A stretch of DNA of 64,000 nt from Candidatus Borrarchaeum weybense (GTDB lineage: Archaea > Asgardarchaeota > Sifarchaeia > Borrarchaeales > Borrarchaeaceae), in NCBI GenBank assembly GCA_019057385.1, contig JAHQJS010000006.1, positions 827,038 through 891,037 of the forward strand, read 5' to 3'. Of the stretch, positions 25,752 through 35,399 are shown piece by piece. Under the pieces are notes generated by a model, which made no database searches, had not been told where the DNA came from, and saw only the letters and a program-made list of their open reading frames with translations. The translations under genes were made by a program, and so were the position numbers. How positions within the stretch are numbered: the first letter of the stretch is position 1; the number at the start of each line of letters is the position of its first letter.

Positions 25752-26699
25752 ATGAGTTATCTAGTTATTGATTTTCATGTACATCCAAAAAGAAGTTCAA
25801 AATTAATCATAAATGAGATTCTCGAAGAAATGGATATTTCAGGCGTCTCCCATAGCGTTTTATTAGGGAAAGATTTTGGAGGATCTATAAAGAGGCCGGA
25901 GATTAAGAACTGGATAAAAGACGCCTTTTTAAAGAGTGATGTGGCCTCCCATTACTGGCCAAATGGTGTATCAAGTCGGTCGTTTTCACAACTTGAGGAA
26001 GCATGGCGTGAATTGGAATATTATCTTAAGGAAAGAGCCTCTAGTTCCCCTACCTCTCTTAAAGAATTGGCAGAAATAGTTAATACCCATCCTGATAAAT
26101 TTACTGGCTTTGGATCAATTAATGTGCTGCAAGATGAAGAATATGTTACAGAAAAGTTAAGAGAATTGAATACACTTCAATTAAAGGGATTAAAAATTTG
26201 GCCTTTTCTTTTCAATCCTTCTGAAAATGAGAATCTTAGAATGGTCTGTGAAGATTTTGAAAAACGTAGAAAGATTCTATTAGTGCACACAGGTTGTGGT
26301 CCTGGTCCATGGGAAATCCCTGAATTAGCAAAATATTGTAATCCGAAATATTTGGAACCTCTTGCTAAGGATTTTAATGATCTTCCTATTGTTTTAGCAC
26401 ATTCTGGATATTACAGTCGCGATAACCCTGGAATTTTCTTTAAAGATGCCCTTGAACTCTCCAGAAAACATGAAAATGTTTGGCTTGAGGTATCCGCGGT
26501 ACCAGATGTTGTTACAGATCCTATCTTAGCAGATAAAGTAAAAGATGCTATTGGTGGATTCGATCGAGTTCTGTTTGGAAGCGATTATCTCGAATATATG
26601 CAGATAACTGTCCATGTAATTAAAAAAGCACGTCATTTAAAAGATGAGGACAAGGCAAAGATACTCGGGCTAAATGCGAAACAACTTCTTGGGCTATAA
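25752..26699 (+). CDS. Amidohydrolase-2 family (TIM-barrel metal-dependent hydrolase)
   Basis: 315 residues. The N-terminal IDFHVHPKR holds the first metal ligands (HxH), LVHTGCGPGP and LAHSGYY supply later histidines, and LFGSDYLEY the C-terminal aspartate, the order seen in the amidohydrolase_2 (PF04909) superfamily. Members hydrolyse or decarboxylate small organic acids; no substrate can be named here. It is monocistronic, between the GTPase and the secreted-protein/glycosyltransferase block. Confidence 0.8.
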   Translation: MSYLVIDFHVHPKRSSKLIINEILEEMDISGVSHSVLLGKDFGGSIKRPEIKNWIKDAFLKSDVASHYWPNGVSSRSFSQLEEAWRELEYYLKERASSSPTSLKELAEIVNTHPDKFTGFGSINVLQDEEYVTEKLRELNTLQLKGLKIWPFLFNPSENENLRMVCEDFEKRRKILLVHTGCGPGPWEIPELAKYCNPKYLEPLAKDFNDLPIVLAHSGYYSRDNPGIFFKDALELSRKHENVWLEVSAVPDVVTDPILADKVKDAIGGFDRVLFGSDYLEYMQITVHVIKKARHLKDEDKAKILGLNAKQLLGL

Positions 26700-26753
26700 G
26701 CATAGTGATTAGAATGTGAGAACTCTTTTAATGTCCTAAAAAAGAAAAAAAGA

Positions 26754-27437
26754 TTAGGGCATCGATCTTATAGCAAGTTTTTGCTTTCCGAACCAACTAA
26801 AGGCAACGATCAGTGGGATCAAAGCAATCATTATGGTACCTAAACACCTGCCACCACCGCCATCACTAGTGTAATCCACAACTAATTGAGGCTCCCTATT
26901 GGTTTCTTTTGTACGGAATGAAACCCATGGCGACTTTGACTGTTCACTTTCATCTATTTGTAGCACAATGCTAATTGTTGTATCCTTTTTGGCGATGCTT
27001 GTCACATCCCATTCATGCCATTCTCCCGGTTCTGCGACAGAGACCGTGTCTACAGCATCACCTGAAGTATCTGGTGCATTTGCCCATGTAATCTCTAACT
27101 CTTCCCACGTATTATCAGGACAGTAAAAGGCACCTATTTTAGTTGTCTCCGTAACAACAACTGTATGTAATCTCAATGTTGCTGAATTAATAGTTGAGCC
27201 ACTTGGCACCTCAGAAAGATTGAATTTTAAGTAGGCACGACGTTCTATATCATCAAAAAAGGTTCTATTTTGATATGTCACGCGTAAAACATCTTGGCCT
27301 CCGAAGTTACTAGTGGATTTTTCTGAATTAATAAATGAATCGGCAATTGGTTCTAAAGTCTTTGTTTCTGCTTTAGCGCTAGGAGTTAGCAAAAGAATAC
27401 CTAATATAAACACAGCAAATATAAGCGGTTTTTTAAT
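26754..27437 (-). CDS. Secreted DNRLRE-type beta-sandwich protein, apparent ATT start
   Basis: About 227 residues. Read from ATT 27437 it begins with a clean signal peptide (KKPLIFAVFILGILLLTPSA ending KAETK), and GGAGG lies 8 nt upstream. The next in-frame start codons further up (27494, 27524) put 18-29 hydrophilic residues before it and overlap the preceding gene. The mature part is a DNRLRE/CBM-like sandwich: ADSFINSEKSTSNFGGQDVL, RRAYLKFNLSEVPSGSTI, TWANAPDTSG, WDVTSIAK and EPQLVVDYT. A C-terminal membrane helix then anchors it outside the cell. It follows the GT-C genes in the same direction. Confidence 0.75.
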   Translation of the reverse strand: MKKPLIFAVFILGILLLTPSAKAETKTLEPIADSFINSEKSTSNFGGQDVLRVTYQNRTFFDDIERRAYLKFNLSEVPSGSTINSATLRLHTVVVTETTKIGAFYCPDNTWEELEITWANAPDTSGDAVDTVSVAEPGEWHEWDVTSIAKKDTTISIVLQIDESEQSKSPWVSFRTKETNREPQLVVDYTSDGGGGRCLGTIMIALIPLIVAFSWFGKQKLAIRSMP

Positions 27438-27513
27438 TTCTTCCGCCTCCTTATTTTTAGTATAAAAATCATGAAAGCTAATACTATTTAACATTTCAAA
27501 TATAGGGCAAAAA

Positions 27514-29394
27514 TTACAAAACAAATATCATTATGCTGCTATTCTCAAATACTTTTGCAAAGCTTCCTTCGAAAAACTGTAGTTTATCCTCAGGAAGTGT
27601 ATCTAAGACGACAAATAAGAAACTCGAATTGTATTTTTTAATTATCATCTCAGATTCTTGATAACTTCCTTCACCAAACACTATTAAACTCTCATTTATC
27701 CTGAGTGCGCGCTCCTCCTCTCTGGTAAGAGAGTAATAAGAAACGTAACCTAACGCAACTTTGTTTCCTGATAATGCGGGTATTTTCCTTGAAACATCTT
27801 CTGGGGCATAAACAATTTGGGAATTTTCTGTATTCTCTGCTAGCCACATAATACCTTCGTATTCATCTCCATCAACAATGAAATGTATCGGTGTCTTTCG
27901 CAGATTAAAAATGAAGAAACCAACTAATTGTGAAGTGAAAAGACCAATAAGAAGAATAAGAATAAATAAAATCCGTGCTTGAAATCGTGTAGGTTTTAGT
28001 TTTCTTAATCTATCGAAGAGTTTTATTTTGGATTGATTAGCAGAAAATAAATCAAACTTAAGAAATATGTATTCAAGAGCAAAAGGCGCATAGAAAAAGA
28101 ATGCATAGAACAAGAAATTTGTCTGACGAAATAATACCTGATATTCTATTCCTACCCACTGTAAATTGCCAATAACCATCCCCCAGAACCCCATAACTGC
28201 AGGAATTCCAAACTTATCCAAAGTTCCTTTTTTATATAGCCAGTAGACCCCTAGTACTGCTAATAGAAATACTAGGCCATAAGCCTCAAATATCTCCCAT
28301 GGATATGGCCATGATGGTCTTCCTGAAGGAGTTCTCAATCCCCATCCAGCACCTGTTGTTTGGCTTTCTAATACCCAGAGCGTAGACCCTCCTCCAGATA
28401 GGTTCAAAAGTACTGGTATTGTGACGAATGAACCAATTAGATGCCCAATTAAGAGAATTAAGAATTCACTTGAAATTTTCTTATCTCTAAAAAGCCTGAT
28501 AAAGAGTAAAATGAGGAATATCGCACTAAAACCTAGTGTAGAAAGATGATGTGTTATTATTGCCAGTCCTAAAAAGCCACCCGAGATGCCAAGATATTTC
28601 CAGTCGGTTAACCTCTCTATTTTCTTATAAAACAAAAGACTAAAGAAACCAAAACTGTATGAGAGCTTTGAATTTCTTTGAGTAAATAGATTATGTCGTA
28701 GATCCCAGTATTCAAACATCACAAAGTTTATCTTCTCTTTCACAAATGGGTCAACGTTTAAATTCGTGTTTCCTGTAAGGATACTCATTATTCCTACTTG
28801 TACTGTTCCCCAATTGAATATAAGTATGCCTAACAAACGAATCCAGGATAATGAATACGCAAAAACGGAAAAAAATAGTGCTAATCTGGCTTGTTTTTTG
28901 TTATTGAATATCGTAAGGCAAAGCATGTAAAATGCATAATGAAACAAAAACTGTGCGATTATATTCATTATATGCTGCGTCCAAAAAGAAGGGAGATTAA
29001 ATGCTTCACCAATAAGCAAACAGGTCCAAAAAAATAATGGTGGTTGATGTAATAAGGGTTCTGTAATATCTGCGTTATAAGGATCGCTGAAAGGATAAAT
29101 TCTGCCAGTTCTAATTTCTTCAATTACTGCAACTTCACCCCATCCATCTCCGAGTAATCCTACAAAAACATTCCCATCTCTTGCTGCAAATACAAGCCCA
29201 AAGATGATTAGAATGATTATTAACAATGAATTGAACAATGAAAGAAGGACTGGATGCGTTAAGTATCTAACCCATTTATTTTGGAAGTCATAATCATCAA
29301 AAAGCAGTTTAGCCATTATAACACCATCATTCTTAGGAGAGGACCAAACACTTAGTAGATTCTTTTTTTTACGTACTTTTCGAATTTGGTTCAT
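27514..29394 (-). CDS. Large GT-C-like membrane glycosyltransferase or related protein
   Basis: Up to 626 residues with about 11-13 membrane helices. The first long external loop carries acidic residues (LGDGWGEVAVIEEIRTG, then SDPYNADITEPLLHQPPLFF), as in dolichyl- or polyprenyl-phosphate-sugar-using GT-C enzymes. There is a soluble C-terminal domain of about 100 residues (DGDEYEGIMWLAENTENSQI). ATG 29316 (MAKLLFDDYDF) is a shorter alternative start, and neither start has a strong ribosome binding site. The exact reaction is unknown; protein or lipid glycosylation at the outer membrane face is the family role. It is upstream of the DNRLRE protein and downstream of another GT-C gene. Confidence 0.65.
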   Translation of the reverse strand: MNQIRKVRKKKNLLSVWSSPKNDGVIMAKLLFDDYDFQNKWVRYLTHPVLLSLFNSLLIIILIIFGLVFAARDGNVFVGLLGDGWGEVAVIEEIRTGRIYPFSDPYNADITEPLLHQPPLFFWTCLLIGEAFNLPSFWTQHIMNIIAQFLFHYAFYMLCLTIFNNKKQARLALFFSVFAYSLSWIRLLGILIFNWGTVQVGIMSILTGNTNLNVDPFVKEKINFVMFEYWDLRHNLFTQRNSKLSYSFGFFSLLFYKKIERLTDWKYLGISGGFLGLAIITHHLSTLGFSAIFLILLFIRLFRDKKISSEFLILLIGHLIGSFVTIPVLLNLSGGGSTLWVLESQTTGAGWGLRTPSGRPSWPYPWEIFEAYGLVFLLAVLGVYWLYKKGTLDKFGIPAVMGFWGMVIGNLQWVGIEYQVLFRQTNFLFYAFFFYAPFALEYIFLKFDLFSANQSKIKLFDRLRKLKPTRFQARILFILILLIGLFTSQLVGFFIFNLRKTPIHFIVDGDEYEGIMWLAENTENSQIVYAPEDVSRKIPALSGNKVALGYVSYYSLTREEERALRINESLIVFGEGSYQESEMIIKKYNSSFLFVVLDTLPEDKLQFFEGSFAKVFENSSIMIFVL

Positions 29395-29601
29395 ATTAGT
29401 TTAAATGAAAATGTTGCTGTTGCAAGTCAAGGGAGTAGACTATTCACCTGATCATAGTTGCGTGGTAAACTTGCGTTTATGATGATTTAGAAGTTGTTAA
29501 TAAAAAGTTATTGTGAAATAATAGATTTTTCAATCAAAAATGAGTTGTTTTGCCAGATTTTAGAGAACCTGAAATTTAATATAATGTCCAAATTCACGGT
29601 C

Positions 29602-30666
29602 TTATGATTTTTTTAATAACTTCTCCACACTTATCTCGATCCCTCGTGCAGTAAGCAATAGAATGGATGGGACCGACGGAAGTAGATAAAAAATAAATTG
29701 AGTAGTTCTAGGTAAGAGAAAGAAAAAACCATATTGGGTTATGAACCACAAGACTGGCAGTATTTCAGTGAAATTTACGTTGTTCTCTTTGTTCTTGATA
29801 GCTAAGTAGATTAAGTATATACTGGTTGGAATAGCAAGAAGATAAAGATATGGGTTGGCGACAGCTATTAGATCACAAGTATTTCGATAGAATACAAAGG
29901 GCTTTATGTTAAAAAGCCAGCCCTCTGGTCGACTTGCAAAAGGATGTTCAACATTCAATCCGAAACTCCATACTAGATAGAAAAGTGTATAGGCAGACCA
30001 CTTCCCTATGCCCTCAATGAACATAATCGGTAAAACTATCACAAAAAAGACTGCTATCGGAACACTAACAAACAATCGAATAAGTCTCCATTCCCTTATA
30101 TAGAGGAGATATAATACCACCCCGCATATAGAGAATACAGCAACAAATTTCACACTAGATGCAAGTCCAAAAAATACTGCCGATATAAAATATCTCTGAT
30201 AAGTGAAGGCAAGAAATGCAAAAGTAATGAAAAAGGTTAGGTAAATGTCTAACATGGCAATGCATGACATAGCATAAGTAAGCGGATCAATAAGGATGAA
30301 AACTCCGCTTAAGATACCAACTTTTTCATGCCAAATTTTTTTACCAATTAAATAAACAAGTGGCGAGATTAAACTTCCAAGAAACGCTCCATTAATCCTC
30401 CAGCCAAATGAATTGTCACCAAACATAAGAATTCCAAGACCTATGAGATATTTCCCAAGAGGCGGATGAACAAGATTAGGGTCGCTACCTGTGGATATTA
30501 AAGACCTTGCTGCTACAACATAATATATTTCATCAGAGATAATATGTGGCGGATGAGTTAATCTAAGAATTCTAGTAATAAAAGCCGTAGAAAATAGAAG
30601 AAGAATTACAATAATGTGCTTATGCTCTTTTACAATATTAATGAAATGATTCAATCGCAATTTCAT
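29602..30666 (-). CDS. PMT/ArnT-like GT-C glycosyltransferase
   Basis: 354 residues with about 9-10 membrane helices. The first external loop shows the protein-mannosyltransferase pattern: HIISDEIYYV with the catalytic-type DE pair, then LVHPPLGKYLIGLGILMFGD. The donor is expected to be a polyprenyl-phosphate sugar and the acceptor a secreted protein or lipid. It is shorter than full PMTs because the large soluble loop is missing. It lies upstream of, and parallel to, the 27514 gene with a 207-bp gap. Confidence 0.8.
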   Translation of the reverse strand: MKLRLNHFINIVKEHKHIIVILLLFSTAFITRILRLTHPPHIISDEIYYVVAARSLISTGSDPNLVHPPLGKYLIGLGILMFGDNSFGWRINGAFLGSLISPLVYLIGKKIWHEKVGILSGVFILIDPLTYAMSCIAMLDIYLTFFITFAFLAFTYQRYFISAVFFGLASSVKFVAVFSICGVVLYLLYIREWRLIRLFVSVPIAVFFVIVLPIMFIEGIGKWSAYTLFYLVWSFGLNVEHPFASRPEGWLFNIKPFVFYRNTCDLIAVANPYLYLLAIPTSIYLIYLAIKNKENNVNFTEILPVLWFITQYGFFFLLPRTTQFIFYLLPSVPSILLLTARGIEISVEKLLKKS

Positions 30667-30795
30667 ACATCTCTTAGAAGAACTAAGTCCTTTTACTATT
30701 TGATTTATTTCACCATAGATTTTATGATGTAGATTAATCAGTGTGCTTTTTATCCTTTAGACCACAAATTATCTGACTATTGATTCAACTAGGAT

Positions 30796-31746
30796 ATGAA
30801 CAAAATGGTAAGTGTTATCACTTGTGGAGCGATTAATAGCGACATTAAGCTTTTTGTAAAGAGGTTTCCTAAAATAGGAGAAGAAGTCCCGATAAAACAG
30901 ATAGGGAGAGTTCCTGGAGGAAAAGCAGCAAATGTTGCAGTAGCAGCAGCGCGAGTTTCTGATCCACATGCCGTGGCAATATTTGGAGGAGTTGGTCATG
31001 ACGAGATCGGAAAAGAGCAGATAAATTTACTGAAACAAGAAGGTGTAGTTACAGATGGAATCAAAATCGTAGACAACATAGAATCTGGTCAAGCATATAT
31101 TGTCATCGATGAAGGTGGACAGAACGTTATACATACTTACTTCGGTGCAAATAATGAGATAGAACCACAAGATATAATATCACCAGAACGAATAGCGCTA
31201 ATTAAAGAAGCGAAAATAATAGCAATTTCCGATCCTCCCTTAGAAACTGCTACAATGCTGGCCAAACTTGGGAGTGAATACAAAGCAGAAATTCTTTGGG
31301 ATCCTGGTACAAAGATAAGTGAGGGGCTATCAGGACTCTCAAAATGTCTTAATTTTGTGGATTTTTTACTTCTTAATGAAGTAGAAGCGGAAACTCTTAC
31401 TGGTTGTACAGATCTTTCAGAAGCGGTCGAATCAATTTCTAAGTTTAATAAGAATCTAAAAATAATCTTTAAACAGGGTAAGAATGGATGTATTTGTGCC
31501 TTCAATCAAGAAATAATGAAGATTCCAGGAATTGACTTGGAAAAAATGGGACTCAAAGTGGTTTCCACAGTAGGATCTGGAGACGCGTTTTTCGGTGTTA
31601 TTGCTGCATTCCTGAGTATAAAACATTCAATAAAAGATGCTTTAATTCATGCAAATGCTGCTGGTGCATTAAATGCTACACGTCCTGAAACAAGAGGTAG
31701 CCCTACTAAGACACAACTGAGCACATTTCTTAAGAAATTAGATTAA
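30796..31746 (+). CDS. PfkB-family carbohydrate kinase (ribokinase-like)
   Basis: 316 residues. PfkB signature 1 is VPGGKAANVAVAAARVS near residues 37-53 and signature 2 is STVGSGDAFFGVIAAFL near residue 256, with the catalytic Asp in GSGDAF. The central LWDPGTKISEG and LLLNEVEAETLTG are typical of ribokinase-like enzymes. It phosphorylates a sugar or nucleoside; which one is unclear. Monocistronic and divergent from the glycosyltransferase gene. Confidence 0.87.
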   Translation: MNKMVSVITCGAINSDIKLFVKRFPKIGEEVPIKQIGRVPGGKAANVAVAAARVSDPHAVAIFGGVGHDEIGKEQINLLKQEGVVTDGIKIVDNIESGQAYIVIDEGGQNVIHTYFGANNEIEPQDIISPERIALIKEAKIIAISDPPLETATMLAKLGSEYKAEILWDPGTKISEGLSGLSKCLNFVDFLLLNEVEAETLTGCTDLSEAVESISKFNKNLKIIFKQGKNGCICAFNQEIMKIPGIDLEKMGLKVVSTVGSGDAFFGVIAAFLSIKHSIKDALIHANAAGALNATRPETRGSPTKTQLSTFLKKLD

Positions 31747-31842
31747 ATAAGAACTGCTCAAGCAAAGGGTATAGAATCGCTTAGAAAACACTCTAATATA
31801 TAAGAACAAAAAAAATGAAAAGAAAGGGTGAAAAATCATTGT

Positions 31843-33105
31843 TTATAGATAGATCTCTCTTGCCTTTTCAGTATCAATCAAGTTAACAGGGATAATAAGT
31901 ACTAGCATAAATGTTGCCACAAGGAAAAATGTACCTTCCATGCCAAGGCTTGGAACAACAACTCCAGCAAGTCCGCGACCAACAAATGTTCCAATATTCA
32001 AAAATGCCATATAGAGTGCAAACATAATACCTGCAATTTTTGGTTTCGTTATATCCATGAATATTGCAATCTGAGCAACTCTTCCAAAGCCAACAGCTAA
32101 GAATATGAACACCCAGACATAATATAGCTCTGTCAAAGTGGTCACGAGTGCAGTGAGAACATATCCAGCTGCGAAACAAAGTAAGGCAACTGACAACACT
32201 TTTTTCTGACCGAATTGTTGTATTTTTTCCCCTAGTAGCCATCCAATTATTGCTCCGACTATAGCAAAGATAGAGGTCACCGCAGTAAATGCACCAACCT
32301 GATAAACAGTGGCTCCGAATTTCATGACCATCCATGGCTCGAAAAAGAAGTCTGTCATACCAGAATCTATATTATAGAACGCGGCAAAAATTAGTCCCCA
32401 TATCACAAATCGTTGATTCGAAAAGATATCCTTTAAGTTATCTTTGCTGAAAAAATCCTTTATATCATCCGTTGTGACGCTTTCTGCTTTACTTACTTCT
32501 TTTTCAGGTGCGAAGATTACAAAGAGGAGTGTAGTAGTCGATACAAGCGCCCCAATAACGAAACCAGTGACAAAACTACCTGCCATAAGAATAGATCCAA
32601 TCACAAAGCCAGCAAATAATGTACCAAGATATGAGCCGATCCATAGGACCATACTAAGCAAATTTCGTTTTGTTGTTTCATTTTCAACGCTCAAGGCATC
32701 TACACAAGTGTCAAGCATTGACCATCCGAGATTTTGGAAGAACCAAACTGTTACATAGAGTATTCCATTTGTCGGGTCGATTATCACCAGAAACGGCAAT
32801 AAAGCGAAATTTAAAACGCTTCCTAATACTATATAGGGCCTTCTTCTTAAGTTTCTTCCAAATAGGGTAAATGAGTACTTGTCACTAATAAATCCCCAAA
32901 TTGGTTTTGCCAACCATGGAATAAATGCTACTGTGGAATATATAGCTACAGTGACTATATCTAACCCCATGAACACAATTAAGTAGATAGGAAGAAATGT
33001 CGAAGTTAAGATTGACGCAATACCCTCTACGAAATAAGTGCCAGAAACTAATGGATAATACCGTATCCTTGAAATATCTTCACTTTCTCCACCCATTTTA
33101 ATCAA
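31843..33105 (-). CDS. Major facilitator superfamily transporter
   Basis: 420 residues, 12 membrane segments. The loop between helices 2 and 3 carries KPIWGFISDKYSFTLFGRNLRRRPYI, a folate-biopterin/sugar-cation-symporter-like variant of the MFS motif A. The centre has a long cytosolic loop (KEVSKAESVTTDDIKDFFSK). Substrate unknown. It is followed (in the same direction of reading) by no partner; the MFS gene at 33288 is of a different subfamily. Confidence 0.8.
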   Translation of the reverse strand: MIKMGGESEDISRIRYYPLVSGTYFVEGIASILTSTFLPIYLIVFMGLDIVTVAIYSTVAFIPWLAKPIWGFISDKYSFTLFGRNLRRRPYIVLGSVLNFALLPFLVIIDPTNGILYVTVWFFQNLGWSMLDTCVDALSVENETTKRNLLSMVLWIGSYLGTLFAGFVIGSILMAGSFVTGFVIGALVSTTTLLFVIFAPEKEVSKAESVTTDDIKDFFSKDNLKDIFSNQRFVIWGLIFAAFYNIDSGMTDFFFEPWMVMKFGATVYQVGAFTAVTSIFAIVGAIIGWLLGEKIQQFGQKKVLSVALLCFAAGYVLTALVTTLTELYYVWVFIFLAVGFGRVAQIAIFMDITKPKIAGIMFALYMAFLNIGTFVGRGLAGVVVPSLGMEGTFFLVATFMLVLIIPVNLIDTEKAREIYL

Positions 33106-33208
33106 CCAGCAGAAACTTTACTATTTTATAAGTATTATACGGTGCTTCTTTTTTTGTAGTAGAAGAAGTTAGTAGACAAATATCACTTCTTAATAATAAA
33201 TCTATGCG

Positions 33209-33280
33209 TCAATGAGTATTAACTCTCATCAACTTTTTGATTTCCTTGTCTGGAATGCCGATAATCAGGAAGAAAACTCG
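33209..33280 (-). pseudogene. 3'-terminal remnant of a lost tandem MFS gene
   Basis: The minus strand here reads RVFFLIIGIPDKEIKKLMRV followed by three residues and a TGA. This is clearly homologous to the C-terminus of the neighbouring MFS protein (IFFLLVGIPDRELRTPVSNV), whose stop lies only a few bases upstream. No start codon or upstream coding sequence belongs to it. The simplest reading is a former tandem duplicate deleted down to its last 23 codons. Confidence 0.72.
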
Positions 33281-33287
33281 TGCACAA

Positions 33288-34493
33288 TTAAACATTACTC
33301 ACAGGTGTCCTCAGTTCCCTATCAGGAATTCCGACCAAGAGGAAAAAAATACCGCCTACTAACACACATACTGCAGGTAATAAGAAACTGTATACTGGAG
33401 CTATGGTTTCCCATAATATACCAGATATAATCGGACCAATTATCCCTCCTGACATTTTCAAAACGTTCAATATGCTAACAGTTCTTCCACGAATCTCGAT
33501 CGAGGTAAGGTTCATCATGTATGATGTGCCTGCATTTAAAATCATCGAATTACCAGTTCCAAAAAAAATCAAAGCCACCGTTAAGCCTATAAAACTGCCT
33601 TGTGTCCCGATTAAATAGAAAGAAAATGCTGCAACGAGGAGTCCAATACCCAGTGTATTCTTATTGGAGTACTTATCAGCAAGTTTTCCCGTCGGCACAG
33701 AAGTAATGAAATACGCGATCATATAAACGAACCATGCTATGCCGACGTAATTCAAAGTTAAATCATACTGGAGTATCATGAAGATGGACAAAACAGGCAT
33801 TATTGCGGCCACACCAAAGTTGGCTAATATAATTGCGATGAGATAGATTATCAGGGGTCGTCTTGTTTTTTCACTAAATATGCGTTTCAAGTTAATTTTG
33901 TATCGCTCCTCAATATCCAACCTTAGGGTTTCCCTCATCAGCAATACCACGACAATCAATGAAACAAAACAAAGTAACGAGCCAATCAAGAAAGAGAAAA
34001 AGAATGAGAGCGTTGTCGCCACAAATCCGCTCAAAAAATACCCTACAATAATTGCCCCCGCACCAGCAGCATGATATATACCATAGGCACTGCCTCTTTC
34101 CTCATCTGTTACTACATCTGCAATTGCAGATTGTGCAGCGGGTTTGAATGAAGAATCCCCCAATCCTTCAAGTGAATACAACACCCCGAATGCCATAGGT
34201 TTATCTGCTAATATCCTAAGAAGATAAGAAAACGCATAACCTAAAAGTCCTAACATCATGGTGGGTTTTCTCCCTTTTTTATCGGAAAATATACCAAAAG
34301 GAATAGGAAATACCACAAAAGCTGCTGTATAAAAAGCGTAAATCAATCCAATCGTAAGCACATCGAAGCTCATCACGTCATATAAAAAAAGCGTGAAAAC
34401 TGGTGTGATAAGACCCGCACCAAGAGCGGCAATCCCAGTAATTGCAGAAAGAAAAAGAACAATACGTTTTGATATACCATCCATAAACTTCAC
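33288..34493 (-). CDS. Major facilitator superfamily transporter (drug-efflux-like)
   Basis: 401 residues, 12 membrane segments. Motif A is GIFSDKKGRKPTMMLGLLG in the 2-3 loop and its repeat GKLADKYSNKNTLGIG in the 8-9 loop. Antiporter-like features of the drug:H+ subfamily are present in helix 5. Substrate unknown. A homologous C-terminal scrap follows its stop codon, implying a past tandem pair. Confidence 0.83.
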   Translation of the reverse strand: MKFMDGISKRIVLFLSAITGIAALGAGLITPVFTLFLYDVMSFDVLTIGLIYAFYTAAFVVFPIPFGIFSDKKGRKPTMMLGLLGYAFSYLLRILADKPMAFGVLYSLEGLGDSSFKPAAQSAIADVVTDEERGSAYGIYHAAGAGAIIVGYFLSGFVATTLSFFFSFLIGSLLCFVSLIVVVLLMRETLRLDIEERYKINLKRIFSEKTRRPLIIYLIAIILANFGVAAIMPVLSIFMILQYDLTLNYVGIAWFVYMIAYFITSVPTGKLADKYSNKNTLGIGLLVAAFSFYLIGTQGSFIGLTVALIFFGTGNSMILNAGTSYMMNLTSIEIRGRTVSILNVLKMSGGIIGPIISGILWETIAPVYSFLLPAVCVLVGGIFFLLVGIPDRELRTPVSNV

Positions 34494-34610
34494 TAAAACA
34501 AAATATCGTAAAATAGTATTTAAGTCCCTAACAAAGAAACTTAATTTAATCCCTTTGCAGACAATTAGCTTTCATTCTACAACATAAGTAGAAAAAGGTT
34601 TGAGCGGTGT

Positions 34611-34841
34611 TTAAGCGCAGATAGGTAAGTTAAAGACCACGTTGGTGCTACCTAATAGCACTCTTATCCGCAGAACTGTTACTTTTCGTATATGTTGCAA
34701 GATTTGATTGAGATAATGTTCAAGCATAGATTCTTCAACATTCTCTATATTTAGTCGAATCCAGGTTTCATCAGAGTCTTCAATAGTAACTTCACCGCTC
34801 TTAATAAAGCCCAAAGCATCTAAGTCATTAAAAATGTTCAT
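34611..34841 (-). CDS. Small protein of unknown function, 76 residues
   Basis: Acidic N-terminal half (GFIKSGEVTIEDSDETWIRL) followed by a helix and two basic/hydrophobic strands (KVTVLRIRVLLGSTNVVFNL); probably a small alpha/beta protein. ATG 34841 has GGAGG 10 nt upstream. No family recognised. A nine-codon ORF with its own ribosome binding site lies 49 bp upstream, so the two may be one transcript. Confidence 0.65.
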   Translation of the reverse strand: MNIFNDLDALGFIKSGEVTIEDSDETWIRLNIENVEESMLEHYLNQILQHIRKVTVLRIRVLLGSTNVVFNLPICA

Positions 34842-34890
34842 CTAGTTTCGACCTCCTGTATTGTTCGGTAGTGAAAACCTGTTTCAGACT

Positions 34891-34920
34891 TTACATTGGC
34901 CATGGACCGCCAGGACCCAT
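34891..34920 (-). CDS. Possible nonapeptide MGPGGPWPM
   Basis: A nine-codon ORF, ATG to TAA, with a perfect GGAGG (34929-34933) 8 nt upstream. The peptide is Gly/Pro-rich with one Trp. It precedes the 76-residue gene, whose ribosome binding site is equally strong. It could be a leader peptide, a small bioactive or modified peptide, or chance. The local G+C is higher than in the surroundings, which favours a selected sequence. Confidence 0.35.
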   Translation of the reverse strand: MGPGGPWPM

Positions 34921-34933
34921 TCACATAACCTCC

Positions 34934-35399
34934 TTTGCAATTTTTCACAAACATTTGAACCCTCTCATTGGATAAGAACTATATTGGATATAACTAGTAG
35001 TTAGTCTTTATAAACGAGTAGCTTAGGTTGCCCAATTTCTAGAAATCTTCAATTACTGAGAACTTAGCAATTTTTTTTGTCGGTATTTTTCGCAATAAAT
35101 TTCAAAAAGGAATTTACAAGATCTTTTTAATAACACTTCAACTAATGAACTTCAATAGGAGTTATGTCGGATACAGATAACCACAAAAGCGAAAAGTAGT
35201 TTTTACAGAATTCCCAAAACTCCCAAATATAATACCCCAATGTTACGACAAAGTCTAATCAAATTGCCGACAAAAAAGAAGATCTCACAAAAAGATTTAC
35301 AAGATTCCCCAAATTTAAATGGCTTACGAGCGAAGATTCTAGATATTTTTGAGCCATCCTGAAAAGTTTTTTATATTACTAAAACTATGTATATAAATT
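34934..35399. promoter_or_regulatory. Upstream region of the two-HTH regulator, 466 bp
   Basis: AT-rich and noncoding. TTTTTTATATTACT near 35369-35382 is a good archaeal TATA element about 25 bp before the ATG at 35400, so the regulator mRNA may be nearly leaderless. No ORF or strong repeat was seen. Confidence 0.4.
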
